Assembly: GCA_025765595.1 (NCBI GenBank)
Contig: JAIVFH010000016.1
Span: 1 to 64,000 of the forward strand
Source: Obelidium mucronatum
Lineage: Eukaryota; Chytridiomycota; Chytridiomycetes; Chytridiales; Chytriomycetaceae
DNA: 64,000 nucleotides
Reading direction: 5' to 3'
The notes beneath the pieces were generated by a model. It had not been told where the DNA came from. It did no database searches and saw nothing but the letters and a program-made list of their open reading frames with translations. This document shows, in pieces, positions 1-11,531 of this stretch. Positions within the stretch are counted from its first letter, which is position 1, and each line of letters begins with the position of its first letter. The position numbers and the translations under genes were made by a program.

Positions 1-29
1 TCATGACATTACAGAAAGCCTTGATTGTT

Positions 30-1496
30 TCAACTGTACAAAGCTTTAGAACAAACAACATTTTCTAAAAAAAACATACTGAAGTTATTTGAAACAGCCA
101 CAGCAACTTGGGGACAAGTTGCAACATGATAGAAAAGAGAAGCCAAGCCATAGACAAGGACAAGTAAATGGGTCAAGGTTCTTCCAAAAGCTGGTAAACT
201 AACTTTCCCGTTACGCAAGTGGTGTGCATTTCTTTCCTTTTGGGCTTCAATGGTTTCATCCTCATCCAATTCATCACCAACCAGTCCTATCATCTCATTA
301 TTGTCATCAACTTCTGTTAAAATGGAATTGTCCATGAAGATCAGATGATCTTGATCTTTGATGGCTTCTTCAAACGGCCTCCAGAGGGGAAATAGACAAT
401 TCAATAGAACATCTGGTGGAAGATCGGCTTTTAATTGAGATGCTTTGAACTCTCCCTTGTGGTTTCCATTAGGCCACATCCCAGTAAAGTACTGAACAAC
501 AGATCTAGGAAAATCCTTGAAGTATGCACAATGAAATGCAGACTTTGAGTTTTTGCTGCTTTCTCCAGTGATCCAGGCAACACGTTCGATATCTTCAGAA
601 AAGACACTATTATTTCCCATTTCAGTTGGACCAACTTTGCCCTCGACATGGGTGCCCTTTTGGTCAATAGCAACACCCAGGGCAAAGTGCATGGCCTTGA
701 CTGCATCATGATGGGCACTTGAGCTAATTGGGTTTACCAATGAGCTGGCTGTAAAGAGCTTGATATTTTTAAACAGATCATAACCCTCCATCAGAGTTTC
801 TGACTTGTCCGAGCGTTTTTGTATGTGTTGTTCAACAAACTCCATAAAGGCAATTGTAAATGCCAAGTCCTGCAGTGGGTCAAGATGTGGAGCAACGATA
901 ACGTACCGGTTGTCGTTTTTCCCCTTTTTGGCCATTAGTGACTGAGTGAATCAAATTAGAAAAACTTGAACCTGGAACCAAATGAACAAAAACCAAACAG
1001 TACCGCAAGCTTTGTGCCATCCACAAGAATTTTGAGGGCAGTAATCTGTTTGGGAGCATATGTGTCAGCATTGGTAGTGCAGATGTTGTAGGACTTTGCA
1101 ATCAGGCGAATCATGTTCAACCCCCAAAGCTATGATCCACAACCACAAGGAACAACATCAAAACATTGCCAAGTCTCAGGCAGCACCGGAGGGTGTGTTA
1201 TTTTTTTGCTGCAGTACTTGTCTGAGAAAATAGCAGCGAGCCGAGCGTTTGAACTCCAAGCTTGTGTGTTTCAGGATTTGTCTCTCAAACTTATCGTGAA
1301 TATCTTTGTCAGTTCTACAATAGGCTTTAGTGCAAGTTGTAGCTGGTACATACTGAGCTTTCTTCCAGACAGAGTCAGTTGTTGCATTTTGCATGAGCGC
1401 AACATGTCGAGCATGTTCCGTGTCATCCCTGCATCTGATGGCCTTACTATCATCATTGGAGATGAAGCACAAACTCAGGTGGGATAGAACTTCCAA
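30..1496 (-). CDS. Crypton/Ndc10-like tyrosine recombinase, multi-exon, 3' end possibly outside window
   Basis: Probable tyrosine recombinase of the fungal Crypton / Ndc10_II family, a DNA-binding and DNA-rearranging protein. Three exons can be joined. One ends near 1226 at CYFLRQ before a GTACTG donor. The next, about 1138 to 1004, reads LWGLNMIRLIAKSYN. An intron at 1003-942 (62 nt, GTACTG..CTCAG) leads to SLMAKKGKNDNRYVIVAPHL and the long last exon. Family-like landmarks are the DPLQDLAF segment, the THVEGKVG stretch at the usual H-x-x-R place, a W..AYFKDFPRSV segment holding the candidate nucleophile Tyr, and a LPPDVLLNCLFPLW tail. The second Arg of H-x-x-R is not seen (HVEG), so catalysis may be lost, as in Ndc10. 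The first exon is unclear. The stop at 30-32 may be bypassed by a further intron, since GTACAG lies just before it. The family call rests on remembered patterns. Confidence 0.5.
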
Positions 1497-1540
1497 GTTT
1501 AAATGTAGGCTTTTAACAAGTTTAAATGCAGGCTTTTAAC
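1493..1540. repeat. Two tandem copies of a ~23-bp AT-rich unit
   Basis: Two adjacent copies differ at one base (aagtttaaatgtaggctttt versus aagtttaaatgcaggctttt, each followed by aac). They lie between the 5' side of the minus-strand recombinase and the plus-strand gene that starts near 1707, so they sit in the shared upstream region. No function is evident. Confidence 0.7.
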
Positions 1541-1706
1541 AGAGCCCTGTCAAATTTGTCTCAGAGAGAGCGAACAAAAATAAACAGTGAAACTTACCCA
1601 TTTTTCACCAAGAGAACCATCGGCTACAGCTTCGCCTTTGGGATTCCGTTTGGTTGTCTCTGTTACTTACCATGCCCCCATCAGCTGCTGACAAGAAGTC
1701 TCGCTT

Positions 1707-2466
1707 ATGGCACAGAATCACATTCTTGAAGACAATAATGGAGGAGCTATTACTTATGGATCTGATGGTATTGTATTGCCTGAATACAGAGACTTTTTCC
1801 ATTTTTGGCGCTCTTGGGCCTTTTGCACAAGAAGCCTGAAGAAATTCAAGGATCCTTGTTTGGTATGGAGTTCACTGTGAGTGCCAGAAGTAATCAGCTT
1901 TCTATTCAGAAAACCAGCCCTTAGGTGTGGATCTCATTACTCTGTTTTTGGGGAGTCACGTCCATGGCGGACGAGGAGTTCCTCTGGAATGGACATCTGT
2001 TCCAAAGCCTGAACACATGAAATTGCCCGCAGGTCAAAATAGTGCTGAATTGACCAATGCTACGGACGTTGAAGTTGCCAAGATTGTAGTTAAACTCTTT
2101 ATTCAAGTGGCTCCTGTTTCAAAGTTGCATAAGCTGGATTCCGAAGACCAAGTGTGCAACATTCATGTGGCTCAACTCCTGTTTGGTTTTCACAGTCCTC
2201 TGTACTTGTACTGTCATGCATTTTTATTCTGCCACAAAGATTCACCACGAAATATGCATCACTTGAGCACTGACGTGATGGAGAAAGCGGTGTTTAAGTT
2301 TTTTGATGAGGCCAAGAAGCGAGGTCTCGAGGTTCCATCTGCTGCTGCATACGAGTTTCTGGCTGGTCAATTTGTTGAAATAGTTGGAAATCTCGAAGAG
2401 TGGAAGAAAGCTGTTTGTGAAGAGTTGGAGACACACTTCTTTGGCAGTGGAGGCAAAGCCAAATGA
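1707..2466 (+). CDS. Unknown protein of the accessory island
   Basis: Not recognised. A start at 1707 gives MAQNHILEDNNGGAITYGSD followed by a segment rich in aromatic residues (LPEYRDFFHFWRSWAFC). After an intron ending at TTAG near 1924 the frame continues as VDLITLFLGSHVHGG and stays open to the stop at 2466. The C-terminal part is predicted helical, ending in EEWKKAVCEELETHFFGSGG. The exact donor is uncertain: GTATGG near 1862 or a GTTTGG a few bases before it, the latter fitting the phase better. It lies between the recombinase and the long unknown gene, is divergent from the former, and may belong to the same mobile unit. That link is inference. Confidence 0.4.
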
Positions 2467-2638
2467 GCTAGCTGATTTTTTTTTGCCAAAAGACTTCCAC
2501 ACAGCATTGAAGCCTTCTTTTTGACAGGAAGGGAGTGCTGATTTGACAAATTTTTTTCACTATAAAGATAAGGTCAGAGATTTAAATGCCCTTTTCGCAA
2601 TTCTTTTTTTTATTTTTTCAAAAACACCAAAAGTAAAA

Positions 2639-5600
2639 ATGAGCCACCAGTCACACATAACTGTTGTCAGAGAAAACGGCCAGCCCACTGCAATCACTCT
2701 GGAAACAAATGGGCGCAAAACCAAGTACTCCTTCTATCCAGTGAGTTTTGCTGATCGATAGATGTAGCACACACTGACGATGCGAAGGGCATCTGACAGT
2801 GGCTCAGTTATGGGATTTAAGCCGTAGCAACTGGAGCGCAGGCATGTCGGAGCTTGAGGATTATAAGGATCAGTTGTTGCCAGATATTGGTCATCTCCAT
2901 TTTGGGATCTCAAAAACATCCAGAATGAAATGTTGCTCAACAGCTTGCAAGAACAAAAAATTACATCTTCAAAGTTTGTTTGCCTGTTTTGTATAAGTTC
3001 ATCTGACTGTCGGTTAAGAAAAGCAAGGAAAAAGTGATGAAACTGCCGTTGTTGCTTCAACTCCCTCAAATGAACCTCCACCAGAAACAGCCCATGCTCA
3101 ACAAAGTGCAGAAATAGTGAATGATATGCAACAGAGAGTAGGAGCTGTGAATGGTATGCTGCCACCAACTGTATTTTCAACAAATCCAACATTTATAACT
3201 GACAATTGAAATCTCTCAAATGCACCACCACAAGAAACAGCACATTCTCAACAGATTCTAGAAGCAGTTAATGGTACTGTAGTCAATGTACTTTACACAC
3301 TGACCAACGAACCGCCAACTGCAATTGTCTAGCGCAGCCATCACCCTCCATACAGCAGCCCCCACAGTACCACAACCACCTCCTTTTGCAAACGACAGTA
3401 CTAGCCATACTATAAAATCTCCTCAGCAAAATACATCATATCTGGAGTCCCAAACACAACAGCTCGTCCATGTTCCAGAAGCATCCATTGATTCGGCCCT
3501 TCAAGCTCCTGAAACAGCCGCGTCTACCTCAGATCAGTCACTCAAAAAAAAACGAGATAATTATGGCAACAGAGCCTCTATTGACAGCGACGCCACCTGA
3601 TCAGAGTTCTGCTGCACCACACAAATCTGCTGGGCCACACAAATTCAGTGAAATTAAAAGCATTATCCTGGACCGCTCCAAAAGACAAGATCTGGCCATG
3701 GAAGACTTGAAACAAGAAGTCCACACTTTGAAATGGGCACTGAATAGTGCAAATTCAGAAGTTGCACATTTGAATGAAGAACTGGCAAAGGTTCAAAGTG
3801 AACTATTGGAAAGTCACTGGGACACTGATTCTGAGTTCATACAATTTGCTAGTAGTGTTGAAAGCAGGTTGGCGGAAGTGGAAAAGACTTACAAAGGTTT
3901 GACTCCAAGAATTTATTTACTGTGAATATAATTGCATAACAGGAAAGCAAAAGATGGACTATGACTCGGGTAAGATGTCAACCCATACCCCTCCAACACC
4001 AGGGCCAAGCCTTCAAATTCTGAAGGATTCTCCTCAAATGCACCTTTGCAGCAGCATGTGGGTCATTTCTTTTGGAATTGAAGACAACTGAATCTTTTCA
4101 TATTAGCCTGACTTGTCAATCTCACAGTCAATAACAGAGGTACGCCATACGTTGACACTGAAGAAGACTAAATCATAGCCAATTGAGGGTGGCCACTAAA
4201 AAAATGACGAGGCCTATTCTTCGGCTACAAGAAAGGGAAGTAATCCCCTTCAGAAAATGGTATTGGTGTCCTTCTGTGATGTGCTTTGGTTTTTATCTAA
4301 CATTGTCGATATAGATGACAAATAGACCATTGGATAGTTCAGTCACTGGAAAACCACTTACACGCAAAGCAGATTCAAAGGGAGCAGATGGTGCAAAGCG
4401 ACGTCGTGGAACCCAAGAACCCCCCATGGTTCTTCAATTGAATAAAGTCCGTCAACATCCTCGGCAACCCCGCCAAAGGTCAACTGATCTTATTCCTGGT
4501 CCTTGCTATCTTTGCAGTGTGGAAACTGTAGGTGTTTGCGGGAGATTTATGCATACATTTTGTGGACAAGGGGAAGAAGAAAAAAACGGTGTAGCACTTG
4601 TGTTTTTAGTAGAGCAAAGGGGTGGTGTGTAGGTCTGCAGAGCTCTGATTAAGATTCAAGAATTGTCAGCGGGGTTTGAAATAAATTAAAACTGATGAAA
4701 CAAATATAGCAAATAAAAACAAGAAAAGCTGCGCATCTAAAGCCAACTACTAGCAAAGCTAAACAGCAACCCCTAACTAGAAAACCCCAAAAAGTTCAAA
4801 CAAGATGAATGGCAGTATCCTCAACAATCTTAGAGATTTGGACGGTGAGCCAAAATTCAGGGTTAGAAATACTATACTGACTAGGAATCAGACTTTAACA
4901 GTGACATGGATTTTGAGTCAGAGTCAAATGGCGGTACCCTTGACTCTCACAGAGCATTGGACGGTGAGCCGAAAGTTAGGGTTAGATTTACTAACTAGGA
5001 ATCAGGTTTTGACAGATACATGGATTTTGATCTAGAGTTGAATGGTGGTACCATCAACCCTCATACAGGTGAGCCAAAAGGCATGTCTATGAAATACTAA
5101 CAAGTAATCAGATTTTGGCAGTCACATGGATATTGATTCAGACCATGGTGAGTCAAACTTGTGTGACTTCAAATAAATGCTGAATAACTACAGATTCCAA
5201 CAGCGATGCTGGACAGTCTCGTGGTAAGTACCTAAAATCAGTTGCAAGCAGCCAACCAACAACAAAACAATGCAGCTGAGAGTGATGTTGCAAACTCAGG
5301 CAGCTATTCCCCAAACAGAAACAGACATACAGCGTCGCCCACTCCATCAATTGAAGAAGGATACACTTACAACGCTGGAGATGACATGACAGGTATGCAC
5401 CATCGCATCTTTCCAACATCCTAAGACATTGTTTCCAGACTATACGTTAGACTCGACTTCTGGGCCTACAAGTGCCTTGTTCATAGATCATCAGTATTAT
5501 CAAAGTCAAAGTGACAGATTTGAACACTTGCGTGAGTCATTGCCTGATGAGATTCAAGAAGAGTGGGACCATTTAAAAACCACAACTGTTGGAACACTGT

Positions 5601-8153
5601 TGGCAGAACTCCATGATTCCGATTGGAGAGATCAAGAAATTAGTAAATTAGTGGATGCAGCATCAACCGTTAATCCCACACAATCCTTTGAAACCAGTGT
5701 TGAGATTTATGCAGACAAGTATCAAAATGCTGGAATTGTACCTACTGCCAACGATAAATACTTATTAAATTTGTCCATGGAGCACCCTCAACATAAGTTG
5801 AAAACATTCTTTGCTATCCTCATCAAGAAAGTACCATGTTTGGTCAAGTTTACAACTGCAGAGAGCATAAGAATGGATATGGAACATCAGGCTGATATTG
5901 ATTCCTGTTTTTCTTACCACAAAGATTTTGAAAAGGTGATTGGCAAGGGTACAATCAATATTCTACCAAAATCAGACTTCAAGTTTCAAATGCAAAAGCA
6001 GGTGTGGATCTCATTTATTTATACATGGACCCCTAAATAGTTTATTTTAGTTGGATGTCCCTGTTTCTGCAGTACAAAATGGATTGCCTACCACACGGGA
6101 TCTAGGATCATTTGGTAACATTCAAATTGCTCAATCTGAGAGATCCAGGACGTATCTATGTTTCTCCAACCACATGACTGAATATGCTGCTGATCAAGAG
6201 TACATATACAACAACTTTGTATATGAGTCTCTCAAACATGTGATGCCTGCGGCCAATTTGCAAAGAGTAACCCATGATGCAAGGGGTTACCAAGCCCAAC
6301 ATATGGTTGGACGGCCTCTTGGGGGATTGGTGTTTCCCTCATTTCCAGTTGACACCTCACTTTTGGAGGGGTTTAGCGAAAAGTTCAGAGAACTTGTTGC
6401 CAATGACCCGACAGGGACGTGGACTCTTGGGCGAGGAGTTTTTTTTTGCAACCATCTATCAAGGTGTCAAGGACAGCTATTCAAGCAATATTGGGGGCTC
6501 AGATTTGAATTACCTTCATGGAAATCCCATGTATAAGAGAAAACACTCTGAACTTGGTATTTCCACTACACCACAGATTGGTTTCAACATTGTAGATGGG
6601 GGGTTCACTTTTGTTTGTGAAAATGCAGGTCAATGGAAAGGGATTGGTACTATTTGCCAACTTAAACAACCTTGCCAGGGTCCTAGGACCATTCTTCACA
6701 TGTACAAAGAATGTCATGCTAGGATCCAATAACATTGGTGGATTGACAGCCCGTCCCAAAGCGTCTTGTCCATGGTCATGCACAAAGGTCCTTGCTTATT
6801 GTCAATTCAAAAATCTGAGCATTATCCATACCAATGCCAAAACTGGAATATCTAGTTTGACACCTGATGATTTTAGAGACTGCACCACAAAAATGGATAA
6901 TGTTCTGGCGGCATTCATGAAGTACATTGACACTGCTAGGTGACAAGTCTTATGGATACAGGCTAGAAGTGAGGGCACCTGCTGAAGCCATTGGCCAGAT
7001 ACTTGAAGACTTCAAAAATAACATTGACAGATTGGACAGGACTGCGAGGAGACACCTATTTTTTGTTGCAGAAACAGAAACTGTCATCCGGTATATTATC
7101 ACCCATATGAGGGCTCTCAGAACTGCCGCCAAACTGATAAGAGAGGCAGTGAAAAAGAACCCTCAACTTGAAAAGTTCCACCATGAAGTTGCATGTTGGC
7201 TTCATTCAGAAGTCATTAGCTTGGTGTCCCAGCCTCCAGGAACATATTATGGAGGGAATATGGACAAAGCAACTTTGGGGTTCTATTACAGAAAAGTCCA
7301 GGAATTTGGTGCCCTCCACCGCAGGTCGTTTCCAATCATTGAATATTTAATGAATCCTGGGGGTGTTACACTTGGGAGATTAAGGGTGCCTTTTGGGGCG
7401 ATGCTATTGTCATTTATGCCAAAGTACAATACCCAAGTCACAAGAAAAGCCAGGTTGCCCAGAACCACAGGCTTTCAGGCAGCACTGGCCCATGTAGCAC
7501 CTGATATTGTGGACCATGCTTTTGATGTGGCTAATGGAACATATGACCCTTCAGCAGATGATGATGACAACACGTCAGTATCTTTGAACCACAGAAGTGA
7601 GAAGGAAGTAATACAAGAGCTGGTGAAACTGCTGGCGAGAAGATTCCCTGAACATCATCCCCGCATGCTCAGAACATTGGACCTTTCTAAAGTGGCTATA
7701 TCTAGACTGGTAGACCCAAAGAATAATCCACCATTCCAAATTGTCAAGTATACTTCAGGTAGTGTAGTGAATGACTATAATTCCAAACTGGAAGAGTTCA
7801 TTACAATGGATGAGAGTCGTATTGCTAGGATATTGGCTACCAAAGGAGGAAACAAGCTTGGATTACTAGCACCGTACTTTTCCTACCTCTTGACATATCT
7901 GGGTACCTTCAAATCTAGAAGGCTTCAGGGAGACAACACAGCTGTAACAGACTTGGAAAAATTCAAAAGAAGGCTCAAAGAGGCTCTCAGAAACAAGTTT
8001 GAATTTTTGCCAACACGCGCATTGATTCCTTCAAATACCATACGGGATACTCTCACTATAAAGCATGAAGCTAAACAAATGAAATTTCTGAGGGTCTATG
8101 TGGAGACTGAGAATAACGTCATCAAATATAGGTTTCTTAATTGGGCTGGTTGA
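2639..8153 (+). CDS. Very long multi-exon gene of unknown function
   Basis: Not recognised. A plausible start at 2639 reads MSHQSHITVVRENGQPTAIT and ends at a GTGAGT donor near 2742. A coiled-coil segment (DLKQEVHTLKWALNSANSEV) lies near 3700-3880. From 5429 coding is nearly continuous, and apparent frame breaks can be resolved by short introns: about 6002-6050 (GTGTGG..TTTTAG), about 6349-6415 (GTTGAC..CGACAG), about 6630-6691 (GTCAAT..CCTAG) and about 6921-6960 (GTACAT..ATACAG, only 40 nt). The last exon encodes about 400 residues with no intron, including LEKFHHEVACWLHSEVISLV and many basic residues, and stops at 8153. The stretch at 2.8-5.4 kb is much less certain, so this may be two genes or a partly decayed one. 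No catalytic motif of a known transposase or polymerase was found. Confidence 0.4.
3055..3330 (+). repeat. Imperfect peptide-coding repeats with internal stop
   Basis: Two to three diverged units are visible in one frame: PSNEPPPETAHAQQ (near 3063), LSNAPPQETAHSQQ (near 3210) and a shorter LTNEPPTAI (near 3300), the first two about 150 bp apart. An in-frame stop (FITDN then TGA) lies between them near 3207, so the series is either spliced around or decayed. It belongs to the long unknown gene or to a separate degenerate one. Confidence 0.5.
4838..5225 (+). repeat. Tandem ~110-bp units, each an exon plus intron
   Basis: Three to four diverged copies start with a GTGAGC/GTGAGT donor (near 4843, 4962, 5067 and 5147) and contain an acceptor of type TTTAACAG, TTTTGACAG, TTTTGGCAG or TCCAACAG. 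Each is followed by a short exon-like stretch resembling 'acatggattttga...aatgg(c/t)ggtacc'. Copies one and two are clearly alike over about 110 bp, copies three and four more weakly. The pattern is what tandem duplication of one intron plus its flanking mini-exon would leave. Exon phases do not join cleanly in every copy, so some may be dead. Confidence 0.6.
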
Positions 8154-8536
8154 CTTTGTTGTGCTAGGCTTCTTCGTGTTTTTGGATGCTGACATGATCT
8201 TGGGTGGTGGTGTTTTTTGATTTGCCACGTCCAGACACAATTCTTTTATTAGATTTCAAATAAATTCCATTTAAACAATTCATCAGAATATTCAATTTCC
8301 ATATTTCAGTTAGACGTGTAAGTAATCAGAAGAATAAAAACTGTCATGGAACTTTGTTGTTGGGTGCTTACGTGCATCAACTGGATTGGATCAAGAGACG
8401 TTAGAGGAGTTAAACCTAATCAAGACCCGCAAGTGCTTGTTTGACTGTTTCCAGAGCCTCAAAACAGACACAACAAAAAGAGCATCTGCAGAGTATAAGT
8501 CTTGAAAATCATTGTCTCTTCCTTGACCCATTTCCG

Positions 8537-8966
8537 GTAAATAGTATATTTTAATTATTTCTTTATTTTATCAATCTGTGTTTGCTATTCACATAAGTTT
8601 TCTTAGGTTTATATCCAAGGGCCACCCCATCAAAAACATAAACCCGCCACATGTCTATTGAATGAACCAGATCCAGCCTTGGATGATGAGGAGCAAATAG
8701 ATCCACTCTATGCATCTGAATTGGCAAGAGAAAAGGGCCAAGAAGAAAGCAGAAGGCAAGGAATCAATTGTTAGTGCAACTTGGATTGCAAGATTCCAGC
8801 AACTGCAAAGAATACTGTCCAGAAATTTCTCAATCTCCATACACAGGAGCAATTGAGGTTGGAATCTCCACCATCTTCTTTGATTGAGGCATCTCGTTCA
8901 TTTGGAACGGAACATATGGAGACTACCATATTGTTTGTGCAGCAACAATTGAAAAACTCTGAATAA
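8537..8966 (+). other. Exon-like remnant of unknown gene
   Basis: A candidate intron (GTAAAT near 8537 to TTCTTAG near 8606) leads into VYIQGPPHQKHKPATCLLNE and an acidic tail ending at TGC-TAG near 8772. A second open piece (IPATAKNTVQKFLNLHTQEQ) ends at TAA 8966. The two are protein-like but do not join by an obvious intron, so this looks like the 3' end of a small or broken gene. From 8154 to 8536 nothing else is seen beyond AT-rich sequence. Confidence 0.3.
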
Positions 8967-9056
8967 CAAATGATCGGCCACAGTACTTTTTGAAATAGAA
9001 CCAAAATTCATTTGGTCTGAATGCAATGTAATGGTAGGGAAGGAAGTGAAAAATGC

Positions 9057-9127
9057 TCCCAGACGGGGAATTGAACCCCGGTCTCGCCCGTGACAGGGGC
9101 GGATACTGGCCACTATACTATCTGGGA
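9057..9127 (-). tRNA. tRNA-Asp (GTC)
   Basis: Read on the minus strand, a 71-nt cloverleaf forms without an intron. The acceptor stem is TCCCAGA paired with TCTGGGA (7 bp). The anticodon stem CGCCC/GGGCG encloses CTGTCAC with anticodon GTC. The T arm is CGGGG-TTCAATT-CCCCG. CCA is not encoded, as expected for a nuclear gene. It lies between the accessory island and the first conserved gene. Confidence 0.95.
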
Positions 9128-9256
9128 CTGATGGCTATAGATCAACTTACAACTATATTCAATCAGACCATTGTAGACTTTTAAACACGATAGCAAAATA
9201 AAAAAGATGATAACAGCTATGTAAATTTGACAATACTGAAATAGATTTTATTAGCT

Positions 9257-10138
9257 ACCGAGTTGGACTCAGGTTACGATTAAATCCTCCACGACGATTC
9301 ATATATTGCCTATAAGTTCGCTTTTTCTCGATATTCACAGCACTCACATCAGTGCCTGCAACTTTTTTGTTCTTTTACATAAAGCATTTGGAATTTTAGA
9401 TGACATCCTGTTCCACCAAAAAAAACTCACCTTTGTAGTCTCAAATCCGCCAAAGCCCAACATTTTCTGCATAATCTGCTCCTCAGTTAATTCTCCAGAT
9501 GCTGTCTCATCATCCTTTGAAACATTCGCGTCCACAGGAACATTATCCGGCCTAAAACAATTCCAAAGATTAAGAGAAGTTAACAAACAATCATACAATA
9601 CGTACGATACACTCCTGCTGTGTTCTCGCCCACGCCTGCTGTCCCTATCGCCCTGTCTGTCAGTCCTTTCATGCTCGCCTCGCCTTCGGTCCCGGTCACC
9701 TCGCCCAGACCCCGAATCTCTATCGCGGGCGCGCTCATCGTCATAACGATTTCTTTCATCTTCATAGCGCCCTCTGTCATTTCTTTCGTCTTCGTAACGC
9801 CCGCGACCGTAGCTCTCGCGACCGCCCCCGTATCCATCTCTCCCACCCCTCCCGCCGCGATCTGGTTCGCGTCGCGATTCTCGGTTATAATAGTCATCTG
9901 TAAAGTCGGTTTGTTGAGGCGGGGGTAGGAGCCAGGTTGGACGGTTATTTAGCAATGGACAAGCAAGAACTGCGCAAATCCAAATTCAACCTCGTCGCTC
10001 CCCACGCCCAACGTCTCGATATTCTCGGTCTCGATTGTAGTCTCTAACTCCTCGCGGCGGCGACCTCGAGCGTGTGCGCTCATAGCCTCTGCTCGAGCGG
10101 CCGTTCCGCGGGTCGTCCAAATCGTGGTATGAGCTCAT
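9257..10138 (-). CDS. SNRNP27: U4/U6.U5 tri-snRNP 27 kDa-like splicing factor
   Basis: Component of the U4/U6.U5 tri-snRNP acting in nuclear pre-mRNA splicing. The start at 10138 gives [20 protein letters not shown], followed by a long Arg/Asp/Gly/Ser-rich region typical of the family's N-terminus. An intron of about 95 nt (GTTGAA..TTTACAG) precedes [16 protein letters not shown]. Later exons carry the diagnostic C-terminal domain: [18 protein letters not shown], then a last exon with [17 protein letters not shown] and the stop near 9257. The MGF-x-x-F-x-TTK and [13 protein letters not shown] signatures are those of SNRNP27/RY1. The start lies only about 37 bp from the stop of the PP2C gene on the same strand. 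Confidence 0.85.
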
Positions 10139-10175
10139 TTTTTTGGGGGGTGTTTCTTGGTTTTTATTTATTTTA

Positions 10176-11531
10176 TCAAGGAAGGACATTTGAAAACCTC
10201 ACAACCATCACACTCAAATTATCGGTTGAAAACTTCTCCAGTGCGTATTCCAAAAGGTCGTCACTAGCTGTTTGCACGTCCGAACGACTACTGTCATTGA
10301 CAAAGGTGATGGCATCTTGATCGGTACAAACATCCCATACCTAACAGTGACAAAATGAAACAAAAGGTCAATTTCATATCATATGATGACGACATTGAGG
10401 AAACAAACCCCATCACAGGCCAAAATTAATAAATCATCAGTTTCAGACAGAACAGTTTCTGTGGTATATGGATTCCCCAATATGTAATCCTTCATTGTAA
10501 CGTCACCCAAAGCACGAGTTACAGCCAAAACCCCTACACAGACGAATTGAGCTTGATAATACGATGGAAGCTTGTGTTACCATTGACACGTCCGTTAACA
10601 ACAAATCCACCCGACTCCATAATACGCTGTGTTTCATGCGGGTCTGTTCCTTTATGATCGTATGAAAGTCGAAGAGCTTTTCCATTTCGACTGTGGTGAT
10701 GTGTCAATATGTGCAAGTTGACAAAAAAACCTTTTGCACAAAGATCGCACCTCAAAACAGCTCGAGCGTCGCCAACATTTGCGGTATATAAAACTCGCTG
10801 AGATGTAAAAGGCCCGGGTTTTGAATATCGGATCAACGAAAATGTGTGGATTTGAATCACCTTCCTTTCGCCCCCACGCGTCTCTATCCTCGTAAATGCA
10901 ACTATTGCTGTGCACCCAGATGACAGCTTTCGAGAAGCCAATTGCGCATCAGTTCGAACAAAGGCCTCATTTAAAAGCTCTGGAATCGGGGTAGTTGGTT
11001 TTTCCACAATCAGGTCGTTCAGCGTCTAGAAGGGGATCATGAGTTGTTGTTGTTGCGTACTCCGCCCATCAATCGATATACTTTGTGCAGATTGACGCCG
11101 CACCACTCGGCGGCGGTCTTTCCGGCGTGGCCGTCGAAGATGGCAAAGAAGCCTGCGCGGGTAGATGTTTAATCACGACGCGCGCACGCACGCACAGCAC
11201 ACGCACCCTGGCCGTCGACGGCGCCGAAGCGGTACACGTACGTGTGGGCGTCCTCCATGGTGCGGCGGTGGCGCTTGTTGCGGTCCTCCGCGAAGCCGAT
11301 CGCGAAGCCGGCGCGCGCGCGGTCGGCGGCGTCCTGCGCCGCGCGGCGCCGCTTCTCGGCGGCCGCGGCGTCGGCGGCTGCGGCCGCGGCTGCGTCGGCG
11401 TCGGCGTCGCCGTCAAAGTCGTCCGAGTTGTCGCTGCGCCGCAGCGGCGACTTGGCGTCGTCGCCGTCGTCCTGGCTCAGCAGCGTCTGCGAGACGGCCG
11501 GCGACTCAAACACCGTCTTGTCGTTGCTCAT
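10176..11531 (-). CDS. PP2C-type Ser/Thr protein phosphatase
   Basis: Metal-dependent protein phosphatase (PPM family). The start at 11531 gives [16 protein letters not shown] and an acidic, Ala-rich N-terminal region encoded by very GC-rich sequence. The PP2C motifs follow in order: [14 protein letters not shown] (second exon, after a GTGCGT..CGCAG intron near 11160-11200), [36 protein letters not shown] and DNLSVMVV. The metal-binding Asp residues of ED, DG, DG and DN are all visible. At least five introns are present. The protein ends VRFSNVLP at 10176. Substrate and subfamily cannot be told. Signalling genes (cyclic-nucleotide-binding proteins, phosphorylase kinase) lie nearby, but a link is only suggestive. 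Confidence 0.85.

Noticed and set aside
1922..6016. Shared word GGTGTGGATCTCATT at about 1,924 and 6,000
   Set aside because: Only about 15 bp match and flanks diverge at once; treated as coincidence, not as a mobile intron.
6430..6450. Possible frameshift in the T8-9 run or assembly error
   Set aside because: A 67-nt GT..AG intron just upstream (about 6,349-6,415) explains the frame change without an indel, though an error cannot be excluded.
9057..9127. tRNA gene as integration site of the accessory island
   Set aside because: No duplicated tRNA fragment was seen at the other side within the window, so a tRNA-targeted insertion is not supported.
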